This document shows, in pieces, positions 48,027-58,336 of a stretch of DNA of 64,000 nt (position 1 is the stretch's first letter; each line of letters begins with the position of its first letter). Position numbers and translations under genes: made by a program. The notes beneath the pieces are model-generated. The model was not told the DNA's origin and searched no databases. It was given only the letters and a program-made list of their open reading frames with translations. The stretch is from Ypsolopha sequella. Its lineage: Eukaryota > Arthropoda > Insecta > Lepidoptera > Ypsolophidae. The stretch lies in the NCBI GenBank assembly GCA_934047225.1, contig OW204001.1:14368201-14432200 (forward strand), given 5' to 3'.

Positions 48027-50283
48027 TTTAACCTGTTTTATTTCTAAAAACTTACTCTACGTATAAGATTTGGCTATATAAATAGGCTATCACACAATTT
48101 AAGTGCCTTCGTGACATTTTCAAATTGCATGGTGGAGAGACAATATAAAATAGCGAAGATTAAAAGTACCATCTAGCCAAATATAAACGATTGCAAGATG
48201 ATACTAAAAATATATAAATATTTATTTAACAATATAAAACTTAAATAACATTAAAAAACTAGACTACCTATAAATGAATATAAATATAAAAGATAAAATT
48301 ATACATGACTAAATAAAAAAAAAAAATTAAGAAAAACTAAAAATTGTAGCTGGTATGTAGATGTAGATGGTAAAAAGTCAAAAGCGTTAAAAGAAAACTA
48401 GTTCAATAAATAGTTATGCAAGTTACTCTACTACTAACTCTCCGGTTGTTTTTCATTACAGTTTATACTTGCGATTGTTGGCACTTGGTGAAACTTGAAA
48501 CACATCATGAATTAAAAGCATGTACTATTCATGACAGTAACTGAATATTCCTACAAATGTACTAGTAAACAGAACTAAACAGATTATTTTACATGACAAT
48601 GGATTTGTTACGGAACATAATTTTCCTGCCTTATTCTATACGAACATTGAATTAATGATAATTATTATATTTTATCTCAGCTGTCGAGATTTTATTGGGG
48701 TAATTACAAAACGGTACGATAAGTGCACTGAACTTTGTCATAAAACATAATGTTATTTCGAACGTTAATCAAAACCTAAAATAAGAAAAAATGTAATAAG
48801 TTTTATGAGGAATCACGATGGGGAGTTCCAAGAAATATGAAGGACGACTAACGGACTTGCAAAAAGAATAACTTTGTTTTAAACCAATGTCTTTGGTTTC
48901 GCATGAATATAAAAATGCTAAACCGTTTATGCCAAATTACATGAAGGTAAAGAATTTAACGGGAATGTCGTGAAAAAGGAATTTTGCATTTTAGTAGTCT
49001 TACTGCTCGCTGATTCGACGTCTTCAAAAAGATGCCCATCCGTAGAATATTACACGTCTCTCCACTAATCCAAGGCGTACTCTAGGATGCATATCCGGTA
49101 CTCTCGACTAAGTAAGGCTTTTTTGTAGATAATAATCAGATCTTTTATTGTGTGAAAGATTCATTTCAAACGCCTATTCCGTGTCCGAGCGAATTGAATG
49201 TACAGAATGAAATTAGGTACCTACATATATATATTTATTTGAGTAAAGATATAAAATTTCGATAATCTGTAAAGGCTTAATTCGTCAGAAAAACATGATT
49301 AAGTACATATATATTTCCCAGAATTTTCTAGTAGCCAGTTTGGCCTACAAATCGAGCTAAATATACGCAATTTTACCAAATCCAAGCTTATTCAAGCCTT
49401 AATAGAGACTGGTCAAGCCACGCTGGGATCGGTGCATTTCATTCATACATTCATTCATTATATAATGAATCAAGGAGTCTACTTGGTAAAAATGAAAACC
49501 ACGTAAAAATTCGTTCACCAGTTTTCTGGATACAAGTGAACATACAGATGGACATTGTTTGCATAATATGAATACAAGCATGTATGTACAGAGAGAAAAA
49601 GCAAATTCTAAACCTAGTCCCTGCTTTTAAAGCCTCTAGGAATTTAGACTTTAATTAGACCTTTAACTACCTCAACATAAAATGTGGTAGGCACTTCTTG
49701 AAAACCGGTTTTCTTTGAACGTCGGATTACCGAGATCTTGCGGGATTACCATGCCATCGACGCCGGCGCCTGCTACCGTCGCGCGTCGCGCCGGCATCAC
49801 TCTGCATTCTTGCACTTTCACCGTAACAAGATAAAGTAATTAACTTTTAATCATCGGGTTTAAAGGCTATTTTGCACAAGCACGCCCGTCGGACCCGTCC
49901 AGAAAGGCTCTCTCACCGTTACGCAAATGTTTTCCCGGGGCGTCTCTTATTAAAATGAGCTGTTTTAGTCTTCGTGGTAAGCTTGACAATGTCTTCAATC
50001 ATTTATTAACAGTTACGTGCAAAATGTAATAAATCTTTGTATGTACGAAATATAAACTTTCGAAAATAGTTACTTCTACTTTTTAATATTGTGTATTATT
50101 TAAATAAATAAATAGTAAATAAAAAAAAGGAAAAGAAAGACCTAGACTTTTTCAAGACTTTACTTAAGTGAAAAAGTTGATCAAGACGTCAAATCATTAG
50201 CAGAAGATAGAGAAGAATGGCGGTTACCCCACTGACAAGAGCGTAGCTCTTAGTTATAGATAGAGATATATTTAAAAACTATC
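48027..50283. other. No gene recognised; longest feature-poor stretch
   Basis: Mostly AT-rich. GATTGTTGGCACTTGGTGAA at about 48473 is an end piece of repeat family M (see 57425-57870). A block at about 49720-49960 is clearly richer in CG (for example GACGCCGGCGCCTGCTACCG) and could be a promoter-type or exon-type island, but no splice-bounded ORF is convincing. Confidence 0.35.
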
Positions 50284-50456
50284 GAAAATATTGTTTTAAA
50301 AAAAAGAAAAACACTTGTACTTATCCACATATTACGTACAACTTTATTATGCCCGACCGGTTTCGCTGTAAAGCATTTTCTAGGGCTTTTTACACATCCT
50401 AACTAACAAATAAATCTTATAAACTACAATCATGTCTAAAATGACGTGCAATAAAT
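50284..50456 (+). repeat. Repeat family M, inverted partner of 51496-51668
   Basis: AACACTTGTACTTATCCACA, CGACCGGTTTCGCTGTAAAG, CATTTTCTAGGGCTTTTTAC and CTAACAAATAAATCTTATAA return in exact inverted order at 51496-51668, 1.2 kb away. The pair may be the ends of one larger fold-back element, with families E and K elements inside. Confidence 0.75.
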
Positions 50457-50715
50457 GAAACAATAAATTTTATCGATCCTAGATATTGATCACTTAACAA
50501 GCCTTCGGTATGATTTTGGCTGCATAAATTAATTTTTAAATTTAATACTATGTCCCACGAATTATATATGTAAATAAATATTTTCGATGGACTTATTTAT
50601 CTTTAAATATAGTTTTTATAAATATATACTTAATAAAATTACGTAAAATGAAAGTGAGATATATTTCAGGCCCTATTCAATTATAATTTGGTAATACAGT
50701 TTAGTTTAGTACTAT

Positions 50716-50990
50716 ACTGGGTGTTAATATGATGTTGCGGAAGCTGAAAACTGGTGATAGTACTCTTCCATACGAACAAATTTGACTTTGGAACCAACCA
50801 TCAATATGCGAAAAAAAATCAGCTGTTCCATAGAAAAGTTACATACCTACTCGACCAAAATGTCATACATTTGATTATCACTTTCTTCTATTATTTTTTT
50901 CGCGACTTTTTTTTATTGTGACCGAGTACTATCGCCAGTTTCCGGCTTCCGCAATATCATCTCAACACTCTGTATATGTATAATATCGTT
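50716..50990. mobile_element. MITE, family E, full-length copy
   Basis: TACTGGGTGTTAATATGATG then TTGCGGAAGCTGAAAACTGG on the left is mirrored by CCAGTTTCCGGCTTCCGCAA then TATCATCTCAACACTCTGTA on the right. The other copies are 13882-13953, 45120-45325 and 51781-52122. About 275 bp, non-coding. Confidence 0.8.
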
Positions 50991-51000
50991 TTCAATTCAA

Positions 51001-51413
51001 AGTGCTCGTAAAGGCCCACTTTTTATGCATCAAAACCGAACAGAAAGTAGATTATTTTGCCCTAGGGCATTATAATTTTTTTTTTATTTATATACGAAAA
51101 GTTGGCTAACCTGCAACCTTTCCTGTGTACCACAAATGTTATACTTTTTTTCCACTGTTTAACGGCTCTCGATACAGTCCTTTTGAGCTTATCATTAACT
51201 TGCAAAACTGTAACAATGTAACTTTCAAGTTAAATAATTAATTTGTTTTCTTTGATTATATTTGTTTTATTTCCTTGTATTGAAAAACGTAGTATGATAC
51301 ACGGGCGTAAGAGCAATATATTACTAAATAAATTCAAATTTTACAATAAATAACGTTTTAAATCGTCCTCGTAATTTATTCCTTTTCGCCCTTGTAGCAT
51401 AAACTACTATAAT
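51001..51413 (-). repeat. Dispersed repeat K copy 2
   Basis: Inverted relative to 42340-42735: starts AGTGCTCGTAAAGGCCCACT and runs through GCCCTAGGGCATTATA, GTTGGCTAACCTGCAACCTT, CACTGTTTAACGGCTCTCGA and GTATGATACACGGGCGTAAG to TTCGCCCTTGTAGCATAAAC. Non-coding. Confidence 0.8.
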
Positions 51414-51495
51414 GATCATATGACTCATTGTCAAAATAACGTTGTTTTCCCTCTTTTTTAAGATAGATCGGAGTCCATGTTATCATGGCTCGTTT

Positions 51496-51668
51496 ATTGC
51501 ACGTCATTTTAAACATGATTGTAGTTTATAAGATTTATTTGTTAGTTAGGATGTGTAAAAAGCCCTAGAAAATGCTTTACAGCGAAACCGGTCGGGCATA
51601 ATAAAGTTGTACGTAATATGTGGATAAGTACAAGTGTTTTTTTTTTAAAACAATGTTTTATAAACTCC
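51496..51668 (-). repeat. Repeat family M, inverted partner of 50284-50456
   Basis: Complement of the left partner, continuing outwards into CTCCACCAAGTGCCAACAAT and CACTAGCATCTACTTTATC, the characteristic end of family M also seen at 57840-57870. Confidence 0.75.
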
Positions 51669-51780
51669 ACCAAGTGCCAACAATCACTAGCATCTACTTT
51701 ATCGAAAATATGTTGAATTGAAAACTTCCTTTTCATAAAAAAAACTATAACGACTAATTTGTTTTAAATGTAGTTTATGT

Positions 51781-52122
51781 ATACAGGGTGTAATCGTTAA
51801 GTGTGACCAGGCGATTATTCCGTAACTATTATCAAAAAAATTTAAACTGATATCGAAAGTACGTTACCTAATCAGTAAAATAACATCAATAACTTTATGA
51901 AAATCAAACGAGAAGTATCCAAAATTTTGACATTAAATATATATAATAAATATTATAAATGTTGTTATATACATTTTGGTCGGGTAGCTATGTAAACTTT
52001 CTATGGAACAGCTGATTTCTTTTTTCGCGATTCGAGGGTTGGCTCCGTAGTAAAAGTTGTTCGTATGAACGTGCACTATCGCCAGTTTCCGGTTTCCCCA
52101 ACTTTATCTTAACAGCCTGTAT
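51781..52122. mobile_element. MITE, family E, diverged copy
   Basis: Ends TATACAGGGTGTAATCGTTA and TTATCTTAACAGCCTGTATT mirror each other. The right half holds CATTTTGGTCGGGTAG, CTATGGAACAGCTGATTTC, GTTCGTATGAACG and CTATCGCCAGTTTCCGG. The left half is different from the other copies. Non-coding. Confidence 0.65.
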
Positions 52123-52245
52123 TTTATTACATAATATTATAGATTATAATTATAATAGTAAGCGATTTTTCTATCGTAAGAATTTACAAATATAATTGCA
52201 GTAAAGAAACGCAAAGGAAAAGTTAATCTGGCTGTAAGGAGCTGT

Positions 52246-52328
52246 CGTAGTATAGTCTTTAATCGCGCGCGACGTAACTTAGTTAAATTACAAGTGCGAG
52301 GAGCGTGACACGATGTTTTTGCAATTAA
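52246..52328. mobile_element. Left half of a family G MITE
   Basis: GTAGTATAGTCTTTAATCGC, TAGTTAAATTACAAGTGCGA, GGAGCGTGACACGATG and TTTTTGCAATTAA equal the left half of 27156-27303. The match ends at TTAA 52325-52328 and resumes at TTAA 57242-57245. Confidence 0.8.
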
Positions 52329-53120
52329 GGCGCTTGAGACCTTCAAGTACTGCCAGATGGGTACTTTCTAAAGCCTACTCCTCGTTTACGGCTGGACCAA
52401 ATGGCTTGAAAAAAATATATATGAAGCAATAACTCTTTAAAAATATTTGCAACAAATTTTGGTTTCGTACGATCAAAACTTCTGTATTAAAAAAAAAAAC
52501 AACTGCATGATGTTTTTTTGGCTTGAATTCCCTACTCCTCCTAATCTTCTATGACGTTTGGAAATATTTACACGCCAAAAAATTAAGAATTTGTTTAACT
52601 TTAAATGCAACATATCTCAAGTAAATCCAGTAACTTTTTCTGTTAAAAATATCGAAATATGTAAGATTTCAAGGTCAAAGGCTAAGAGGTGCTCTGCGCG
52701 GGCGCAGGCATCAGTCATGCAGTGGCGTTCAGACGGGGAGGCTGTGTCACTCGTTGCCACGTACCGCACCCTGGCGTCTGATGACATGTTTGCGAAAATA
52801 TTTATAAGGATTTTTATTTGTGTGCGTTCAAAGAGTACTTTCGGCAATGGACTTAGTTATTTAGAGGATAAATTGTGCTGTGAAGTTCGCGCGTGGACGC
52901 TATAATAAACTAGAAGTTTGACGAGTTAGCAAAGAACTTTTTTTAGAAAAAATATAAATATATAATGTGATTGAGAAAAATGCCACGAAACCTAAAACAA
53001 GAAAAAAGCGGCTACAAAAGCTTTGAAAATACATGCAGTAAAGTAAGTAGGTACCTAATATAATCTACCTACACAATCATTATCCATAGTTGAATAGATA
53101 TGAATAATTATTGGTAACAA

Positions 53121-53395
53121 TTATAGTAGCTCATGGGTAGAACGCAGGCCTCTCAATTTTGAGATCCAGGTTCAAGCCCCGGTTGGGCATGCACCAAGGA
53201 ATTTTTCGGAATATTTGTGCATAGTATTTACTAATACTTACTACTTGCTGAATGTTTTGTGCCCAAAATCACCACCAACCACGTTGGGACATACTTATCG
53301 TCGGTGAAACGCGGGTGTACCGAGTGCGGACACACTCGGAACACCTCCAAAACCCCCCCGGGGATTCGTATCGTGACGATATATAATTATTATTA
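53121..53395 (+). mobile_element. tRNA-derived SINE
   Basis: The head carries an A-box-like TAGCTCATGGGTAG (53127-53140) and a B-box-like GGTTCAAGCCC (53169-53179) at tRNA-like spacing. The body follows (GGAATTTTTCGGAATATTTG, CCAACCACGTTGGGACATAC, GTGAAACGCGGGTGTACCGA), then GGGGATTCGTATCGTGACGA and an ATT-rich tail. The head does not fold as a usable tRNA gene. Tail fragments of the family lie at 40746-40862 and 59572-59640. Confidence 0.7.
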
Positions 53396-53688
53396 TAAAC
53401 TATAAGCAACAATTCACGCAAAAAACGTTGCTCAAAATTTTGTTTTTACTTCTATCCAGCTAAATAAACTACCCAAGTATCAAGGTTCGGACTAGGTTTA
53501 GCTCCGCTTCCGACCTGTTTTTTTTTGGACCGGAGCCCTATTTGAAATACTTGTTTTAGTTCATTTCAGAAAAATATGTCCTAGGCAGGCATATCAAAGC
53601 CGTGGTATTTATACCTGTAATATTATGTAGAGATAGTTGAATAGCTAGAATTGTAGGTATAATACATATAATTGATATATTATTTCAG

Positions 53689-53768
53689 GGGCATCTAAAA
53701 AGAGACCACCAGAAACAGAAGGCAAAGAAAATAATCCGACAAAATCTGCAAAAAAGACTAAGTACTGA
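53689..53768 (+). CDS. Exon-like segment A of an unrecognised gene
   Basis: After an acceptor (TATTTCAG, 53688) a short frame reads ASKKRPPETEGKENNPTKSA and ends KKTKY with a stop at 53766-53768. Bases around GAAGGCAAAGA.AAT.ATCC recur in segments B (55093) and C (55356), and the sequence following copy C4 of the SINE-like repeat (54205-54255) resembles that after B. The protein piece is basic and disordered-looking. No known family is recognised. It could be a real alternative last exon or decayed sequence. Confidence 0.35.
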
Positions 53769-53838
53769 AAAGTTTATTCGGGTAGACCTGACAATATATT
53801 AATTCAAAATAATCTGTGCATGTAACCTGGAATGTCAT

Positions 53839-54196
53839 TCCATCCATCCATCAGCCTCGTTCGTCCACTGCTGGACATAAGCCTTTCCAGGACTTTGTCA
53901 TTCCCGTTGGTCATCCTGGAAGAATTGCCCATACTCACACATGCTGGGCAGGTGGGTTGGTGAGCGCGGTGCCGGAACCCTCCCACCAGTGACGCCGCTG
54001 CCCGTTACCAGTCTGTTCCATATAAGGCCCAGCTATAAGGGATGGATATACCGCCATCCATCGGTCCCAGGCATGGTGGGCCTCCTGGTTTTTTGCCTGT
54101 GAGCTGTCCTCTTACTCTCCCATGAATTACTTCGAGGGGGTCTCCAAGTAAGATGGTAGTACCTCCACAGTCGAGCCCGGCATCAGCTCTACCACC
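53839..54196 (-). mobile_element. SINE-like repeat C copy 4
   Basis: Tail end CCATCCATCCATCAGCCTCG, then CCACTGCTGGACATAAGCC, GGCATGGTGGGCCTCC, CGAGCCCGGCATCAGC and TCTACCACC. Near full length, inserted between exon-like segment A and the sequence that follows it. Confidence 0.75.
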
Positions 54197-54259
54197 TATC
54201 AAATATCATAGTCATTGAAATTATGTAATGTCATTGAAATTTAGTAAATATTTAGGGTG

Positions 54260-54545
54260 CCAACAAACGAACATCACTTTCAAAACGGTAGCCGTAGACA
54301 ACGGTAGGTAACTGCATATGTCGAACTATGTTGGCGATAGCCATCGACTACCATCGAACAATGGTAGTGAGCGTTAGCTATTGGTTGCATTCGACGCGCT
54401 GACGCTGCCAAACAGCGCCGACTGCACTCGATTGATGGTATTGTCAGCGTTGTATGGTCGACTGCAACCGACGGCTGACGCTAACGTCATTCGGTGGCAA
54501 TTTATAGTATAGAGTAGTAGACTGCCAGAATACAGTCGGGAACAC
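54260..54545. repeat. Repeat family N piece
   Basis: Contains many inverted and direct echoes of CGACTACCATCGA, GGTAGCCGTAGACAACGG and GACTGCAACCGACGGCTGAC. The last recurs at 56474 (GACTGCAACCGACGACGGCT). GC-richer than its surroundings; no coding frame. Confidence 0.5.
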
Positions 54546-54555
54546 TATCTCATCG

Positions 54556-54992
54556 AGTAACAAGATGTGACCAACTCGTAGTGATGTAGAAAAAAAACTA
54601 CATCAAAATAAACCGGGTTGGCTAGGCGCAACCTTGAGCGTTTTGTACAGTCAGCAAAAACAACGCAAATTTTCTGATAAAATAATCACGTCAATAAGTA
54701 CTATGTTCGATATAGCGTATCACAAGGTGCTTAAAAATAAGGTTTGCATGTCCTATGTTGGTACTAATATCAGTATGATTTTATCGAATATCTTTTTATA
54801 TGAAAAAAGCTTTCTTTAGCACCTTTTATACGCTCTGTCGATGATATGTACTTGATGATGTGATTTTTTTAATCAATAAAATGCTGCTTTTGCTGACTCT
54901 ACAAAATTTTCCAGGTTGCGACGAGCCAACCCTGTTTATTTTGATGTAGTTTTTTTTCTACACCACTACGAATTGGTCATACATCTTGTTAC
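54556..54992. mobile_element. TIR element with about 78-bp arms
   Basis: GTAACAAGATGTGACCAACT, GTAGTGATGTAGAAAAAAAA and CATCAAAATAAACCGGGTTG on the left are mirrored by AACCCTGTTTATTTTGATG, TTTTTTTCTACACCACTAC and CATACATCTTGTTAC on the right. The 437-bp unit starts and ends next to TA. It carries a chance ORF (54634-54819) with no recognised product. Confidence 0.75.
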
Positions 54993-55092
54993 TTGTTGAC
55001 ATAGGGTTACCAACTGTCACCCGACAGCCTAGTACGTTAAAAATTATATTACGTATTAAAACATATTCAGCGTTATTTGTTATGTTTCTCAG

Positions 55093-55182
55093 AAAAAAGC
55101 ATCGTCAGGACCACCACAATCTCTAAGCTCATTCATTGCTTCAGAAATGGAAGGCAAAGACAATGATCCAACAATAAACGTG
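55093..55182 (+). CDS. Exon-like segment B of an unrecognised gene
   Basis: Between an acceptor (TGTTTCTCAG) and a donor (GTG|GTAATA) lie exactly 30 codons, phase 0 to 0, reading KKASSGPPQSLSSFIASEME then GKDNDPTINV. Segment C, 263 bp downstream, has the same architecture and about half identical residues, and its upstream intron text is also similar. This looks like tandem duplication of an exon plus intron. Function unknown; no signal or membrane segment. Confidence 0.45.
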
Positions 55183-55355
55183 GTAATATCCTTGAAATTA
55201 GGTAAATATTTAGGAATTAATATTATATTTTAATATTTGTTTGTGAAACTTGAGTATTTTTCTGTAATGGGTTTGCATTATTTTATAATTTATAGTAGGT
55301 TAAAAATTATTCTATATACTTAGGTAAATTTAAACTTTTTTATTATGTTTTTCAG

Positions 55356-55487
55356 AGAAAAATATCGTTTGGACCACCACCATCTCCAGGCTCATTCATT
55401 GTATTAGAAATGAACGGCAATGACAATGATCCGACAGCCTCTGAACAAAAGACGATTGAAGACTCGAATCTGGTAGTTTATTTTTAA
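55356..55487 (+). CDS. Exon-like segment C of an unrecognised gene
   Basis: After the acceptor TGTTTTTCAG the frame reads RKISFGPPPSPGSFIVLEMN, GNDNDPTASEQ, KTIEDSNL and runs into a TAA at 55485-55487. A donor-like CTG|GTAGTT at 55472 is possible, but the next CAG is only 22 bases away, too short for an intron, so I prefer a terminal exon. Same family as segments A and B. Function unknown. Confidence 0.42.
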   Translation, partial: RKISFGPPPSPGSFIVLEMNGNDNDPTASEQKTIEDSNLVVYF

Positions 55488-55494
55488 TTTACAG

Positions 55495-55870
55495 CAAATG
55501 TATTACAAAATATAAAACAAGAAAATGAAAACCACAGTACAGAACAAGAAAATGAAAATCAAAGTGCACAACAAAAAAAAGGTACAAAAGGAAAAAATAA
55601 AATTAAAAAAAACGAAAACACACAGAAAATGTAAAACAATATATAGAACAAGAAAATGAAGACCGCAGTACAGAACAATGAAATAAACAAAGTACAGAAC
55701 AAGAAAATGAAGAACAAAGAGCGCAACAAAAAATTAAACTTACCTAAAGTGAAGAACAAAATAAAAAGCAGAAGACTCATGATCAAGAAAATATATACAT
55801 ATATTTCCCAAATTGAGGATTTACCTGCAAATCAGAGCTTACAAGTGTTAGCGAGGTGAAACTGTGTTAC
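55495..55870 (+). repeat. Degenerate tandem repeat around CAGTACAGAACAAGAAAATG
   Basis: At least four diverged units of about 36-45 bp repeat AGTACAGAACAAGAAAATGA. The first part reads in frame as Gln/Glu/Asn-rich text (KQENENHSTEQENENQSAQQ) up to a TAA near 55635; after it the repeat continues with stops. It is probably a decayed low-complexity coding tail or a minisatellite. Confidence 0.5.
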
Positions 55871-56000
55871 AGATAACGTAACATAATTAAAATTTATAGA
55901 TTAAAAAATATATGTTTTGTTTATTTTACGTGCGAATACAATCTTCATAAAAATAAAAAGTAAAAGTTGCATCAACATCATTGAAACCGTTTCTGAGTGG

Positions 56001-56263
56001 CAGTGGCGTGCAGAGAACTTTTTGCTGGAAAAGCAAACAATTGGTCAAGAACAACAATAAAAAAAATATAAAAAAAATTAAATATCACTTTGAAGAAAAA
56101 AAGTTTGTACAGGAAATTTTCACTCTAGGGTAGACATTGTCTACCCTGGCGTCATACAAAATTTTTTTTTTCGAAGTGATATTTAAATATTTTCATATTT
56201 TTTTTATTGTTGTTCTTGACCAATTGTTTGCTTTTCCAGCAAAAAGTTCTGTGCACGCCACTG
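56001..56263. mobile_element. hAT-like palindromic MITE, family P copy 1
   Basis: Ends CAGTGGCGTGCAGAGAACTT and AAGTTCTGTGCACGCCACTG are nearly complementary, and the arms extend almost to the centre (GGTAGACATTGTCTACCC). TTTCTGAG occurs at both sides (55990-55997 and 56264-56271), with three extra bases on the left. CAGTGGCG ends plus an 8-bp duplication fit hAT. Non-coding. Confidence 0.8.
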
Positions 56264-56459
56264 TTTCTGAGTACCCAAATATATTACATACTATCGGTTT
56301 CATTATGAGACCCGCAAATAACCGATACATACCACTCAAGTCTCTAAAAGCACCGAAATCAACAAAAATTGCAACAAAATAATATTTTATCAATATATTT
56401 TTTTGTTTCGTCATTATCGTTCAAAAATCATTCATATATAAAAACAGAAACTTTTTATG

Positions 56460-56770
56460 AAAAATTGTTTGACTGCAACCGACGACGGCTGACGCTACCA
56501 TCATTAGACGGTTACCACCGACAAGGTTCGACGTCTAAAGTTACCTCAAGCCTCTGCCCTACCATGAGTTTGGCACTCGATACACGTTAGCGACAGCGTA
56601 AAACATTTGTATGAGTTTAGCGGTTCTAGCGGTATACGAGAGGAACCAGAATTTCCAATACATTATATTTTACGCAGTCGCCAACGTATATCGAGTGCCA
56701 AACTCATGGTGGGCCTACTGTTGACGGTTACCAACTGCAAAGTGGCGCTCGTCTGTTACCGCTCATGCCC
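56460..56770. mobile_element. Inverted-repeat unit of family N
   Basis: The core hairpin 56561-56710 has ACCATGAGTTTGGCACTCGA mirrored by TCGAGTGCCAAACTCATGGT, with GTTAGCGACAGCGTAAAA against TTTTACGCAGTCGCCAAC. Outer parts (GACGGTTACCACCGAC, GTTGACGGTTACCAACTGC) also echo each other. Non-coding. Confidence 0.65.
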
Positions 56771-57241
56771 AAGATTTATAAAGGTCTGACCCCAATATCA
56801 ACTTGGTCACTTTCGGGTATCCTCACATAACCGATTTTGATGACATGTTACATTAGAGCAGGTACTGTATGTAACTGTTGTATATGTTTTATATATTTTC
56901 GCGATTTCAGTACTATTACCACTAGTTCGCAATTGCTATAACCACTAGTTTGTTTTCAAAACTACCAATATATCACCGTGTAGTAATAGGTACAGAATGG
57001 TCACATCTTTCTGTTACAGCACCACAGCCTATTGAGCTTGAAAAGTTATAGTTATAGGTTTACGCATAAAACAATGCTACATAAATTTATTTCTACCTCG
57101 CTACGAGGTGTGAATCATTGCGACGCTAGCGATCTTTATAGAGGGGCGCGGGGCGTCTGCGCAGAGGCATGCGGGGAGCAGCGCCTGTAACTCCCCGGAG
57201 GTGAGGCCGATTGCTCAAGGCCGTTGGCGTGGGTAATCACC

Positions 57242-57314
57242 TTAAACAGTACCTCACGCTCCTTGCACTTGTGATTCAACTAGTGGCGTCGCGCGCGATT
57301 AAACACTATGCTAC
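57242..57314. mobile_element. Right half of a family G MITE
   Basis: TTAAACAGTACCTCACGCTC, CTTGCACTTGTGATTCAACT, AGTGGCGTCGCGCGCGATTA and AACACTATGCTAC equal the right half of 27156-27303. Partner half at 52246-52328. Confidence 0.8.
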
Positions 57315-57424
57315 GCCCGCAGACCGAGCTTCGAATTATATTTTCAAAACAATTTGTAAGCGCTACAAATAATACGTTTTAATTTTTTTGTAAAAAAAAA
57401 CTCAAATTGTCCAATATAAATTGT

Positions 57425-57870
57425 TGGTGGTTGTGATTGTTGGCACTTGGTGGTACTTATTATAACATCTTTGTTGTAATAAACACTTGTACTTGTTCAA
57501 AAAACGTTTATATATGTTGTTACACCCAACCGGTTTCACGTATAAGCATTTTCAAGGGTTATTTTTAATATATATTTGAAATTTAACAATTTTGTTTTCT
57601 TGCGTGCGATAAATGTAAAATAATAATCGTGGTGGTTGTATAAAAAAGCAACGTTGTTTAAAAATCAAAAAATCAAAATGTTTATTTATTTCCTTACAAT
57701 TTTAAAATTGCAATGCTTGGGTCTCCCTCTAGGATTTGTTAAAGGCCCTAGAAAATGCTTTACAGCGAAACCAGTCCGGCATAATAAAGTTTACTGTATA
57801 TGTGGATAAGTGCAAGTGTTTTTTTAACAATTTTTTATAAATTCCACCAAGTGCCAACGATCACTAGCAT
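57425..57870. mobile_element. Repeat family M element, both ends present
   Basis: The left end has GATTGTTGGCACTTGGTGG and ACACTTGTACTTGTTC; the right end has GCTTTACAGCGAAACCAGTC, GTGGATAAGTGCAAGTG and CCACCAAGTGCCAACGATCA. The ends mirror each other about 300 bp apart. AACCGGTTTCACGTATAAGC inside mirrors GCTTTACAGCGAAACC. Non-coding. Confidence 0.6.
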
Positions 57871-57889
57871 CTACTATTTTAAGATTATG

Positions 57890-58030
57890 TTTATTTTGCG
57901 AAATCCATCGCTTCAAATCCTGGCTCGGGAAATTTTTTCAAATTCTTGTCTTTGGATTTGTTTCTGATTGATATTTTCTAGTTTGTAATGCACTCTAATA
58001 ATATTGAAATTTTAAGATTTAGAATTTGGA
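57890..58030 (+). mobile_element. SINE-like family F fragment
   Basis: CGCTTCAAATCCTGGCTCGG (a decayed B box), GGATTTGTTTCTGATTGATA and TTCTAGTTTGTAATGCACTC match the complement of 45790-45900. It shows the undisrupted junction that is split in the palindrome at 45982-46244. Confidence 0.5.
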
Positions 58031-58336
58031 ATAGAAAAGAAAATCAGGGCGGGGTATTATTAGTCTTTCTGGATATGCTTGTAGTAATACTTTATATTCT
58101 CTGACCGCACTATTTGCTTCCACTTCCGCACTATGCTTCCACTACATCACTTCCCTCAGCGTAAAACTATAGTCCTTCTAGTATTTGATTTAATGTGGGT
58201 AATTTCTGTACTTGTGAATAAAAAAAACCTTCGTTTCCTCCTTACCACAATGCGGGCAAGAAAGATTATGGTAGATTTAAATTGTCTAAAAGAACTGGCG
58301 GTAATTAAATAAAGCGTGAGTAAAAGATATTATTTC

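Larger units (their letters stand above)
52329..57241. mobile_element. 4.9-kb block inserted at a TTAA inside a MITE
   Basis: The two halves of one family G MITE lie on either side of this block, and TTAA stands at both junctions while the intact copy has a single TTAA at that site. This is what a piggyBac-type (TTAA-specific) insertion leaves. The block starts GGCGCTTGAGACC and ends TGGGTAATCACC; the ends share only GG.G.TT in inverted order, so terminal repeats are weak. No transposase is visible. Inside are a SINE, a repeat C copy, several MITEs and the exon-like segments at 53689-55487. Confidence 0.5.

Noticed and set aside
53121..53200. Possible tRNA gene with A- and B-box motifs
   Set aside because: The stretch lacks paired acceptor and anticodon stems and continues into a repeat body with fragments elsewhere, so it is a SINE head.
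55559..55786. A - strand ORF of hydrophobic Phe/Leu-rich residues
   Set aside because: It is the antisense of the A-rich Gln/Glu/Asn repeat and has no other support.
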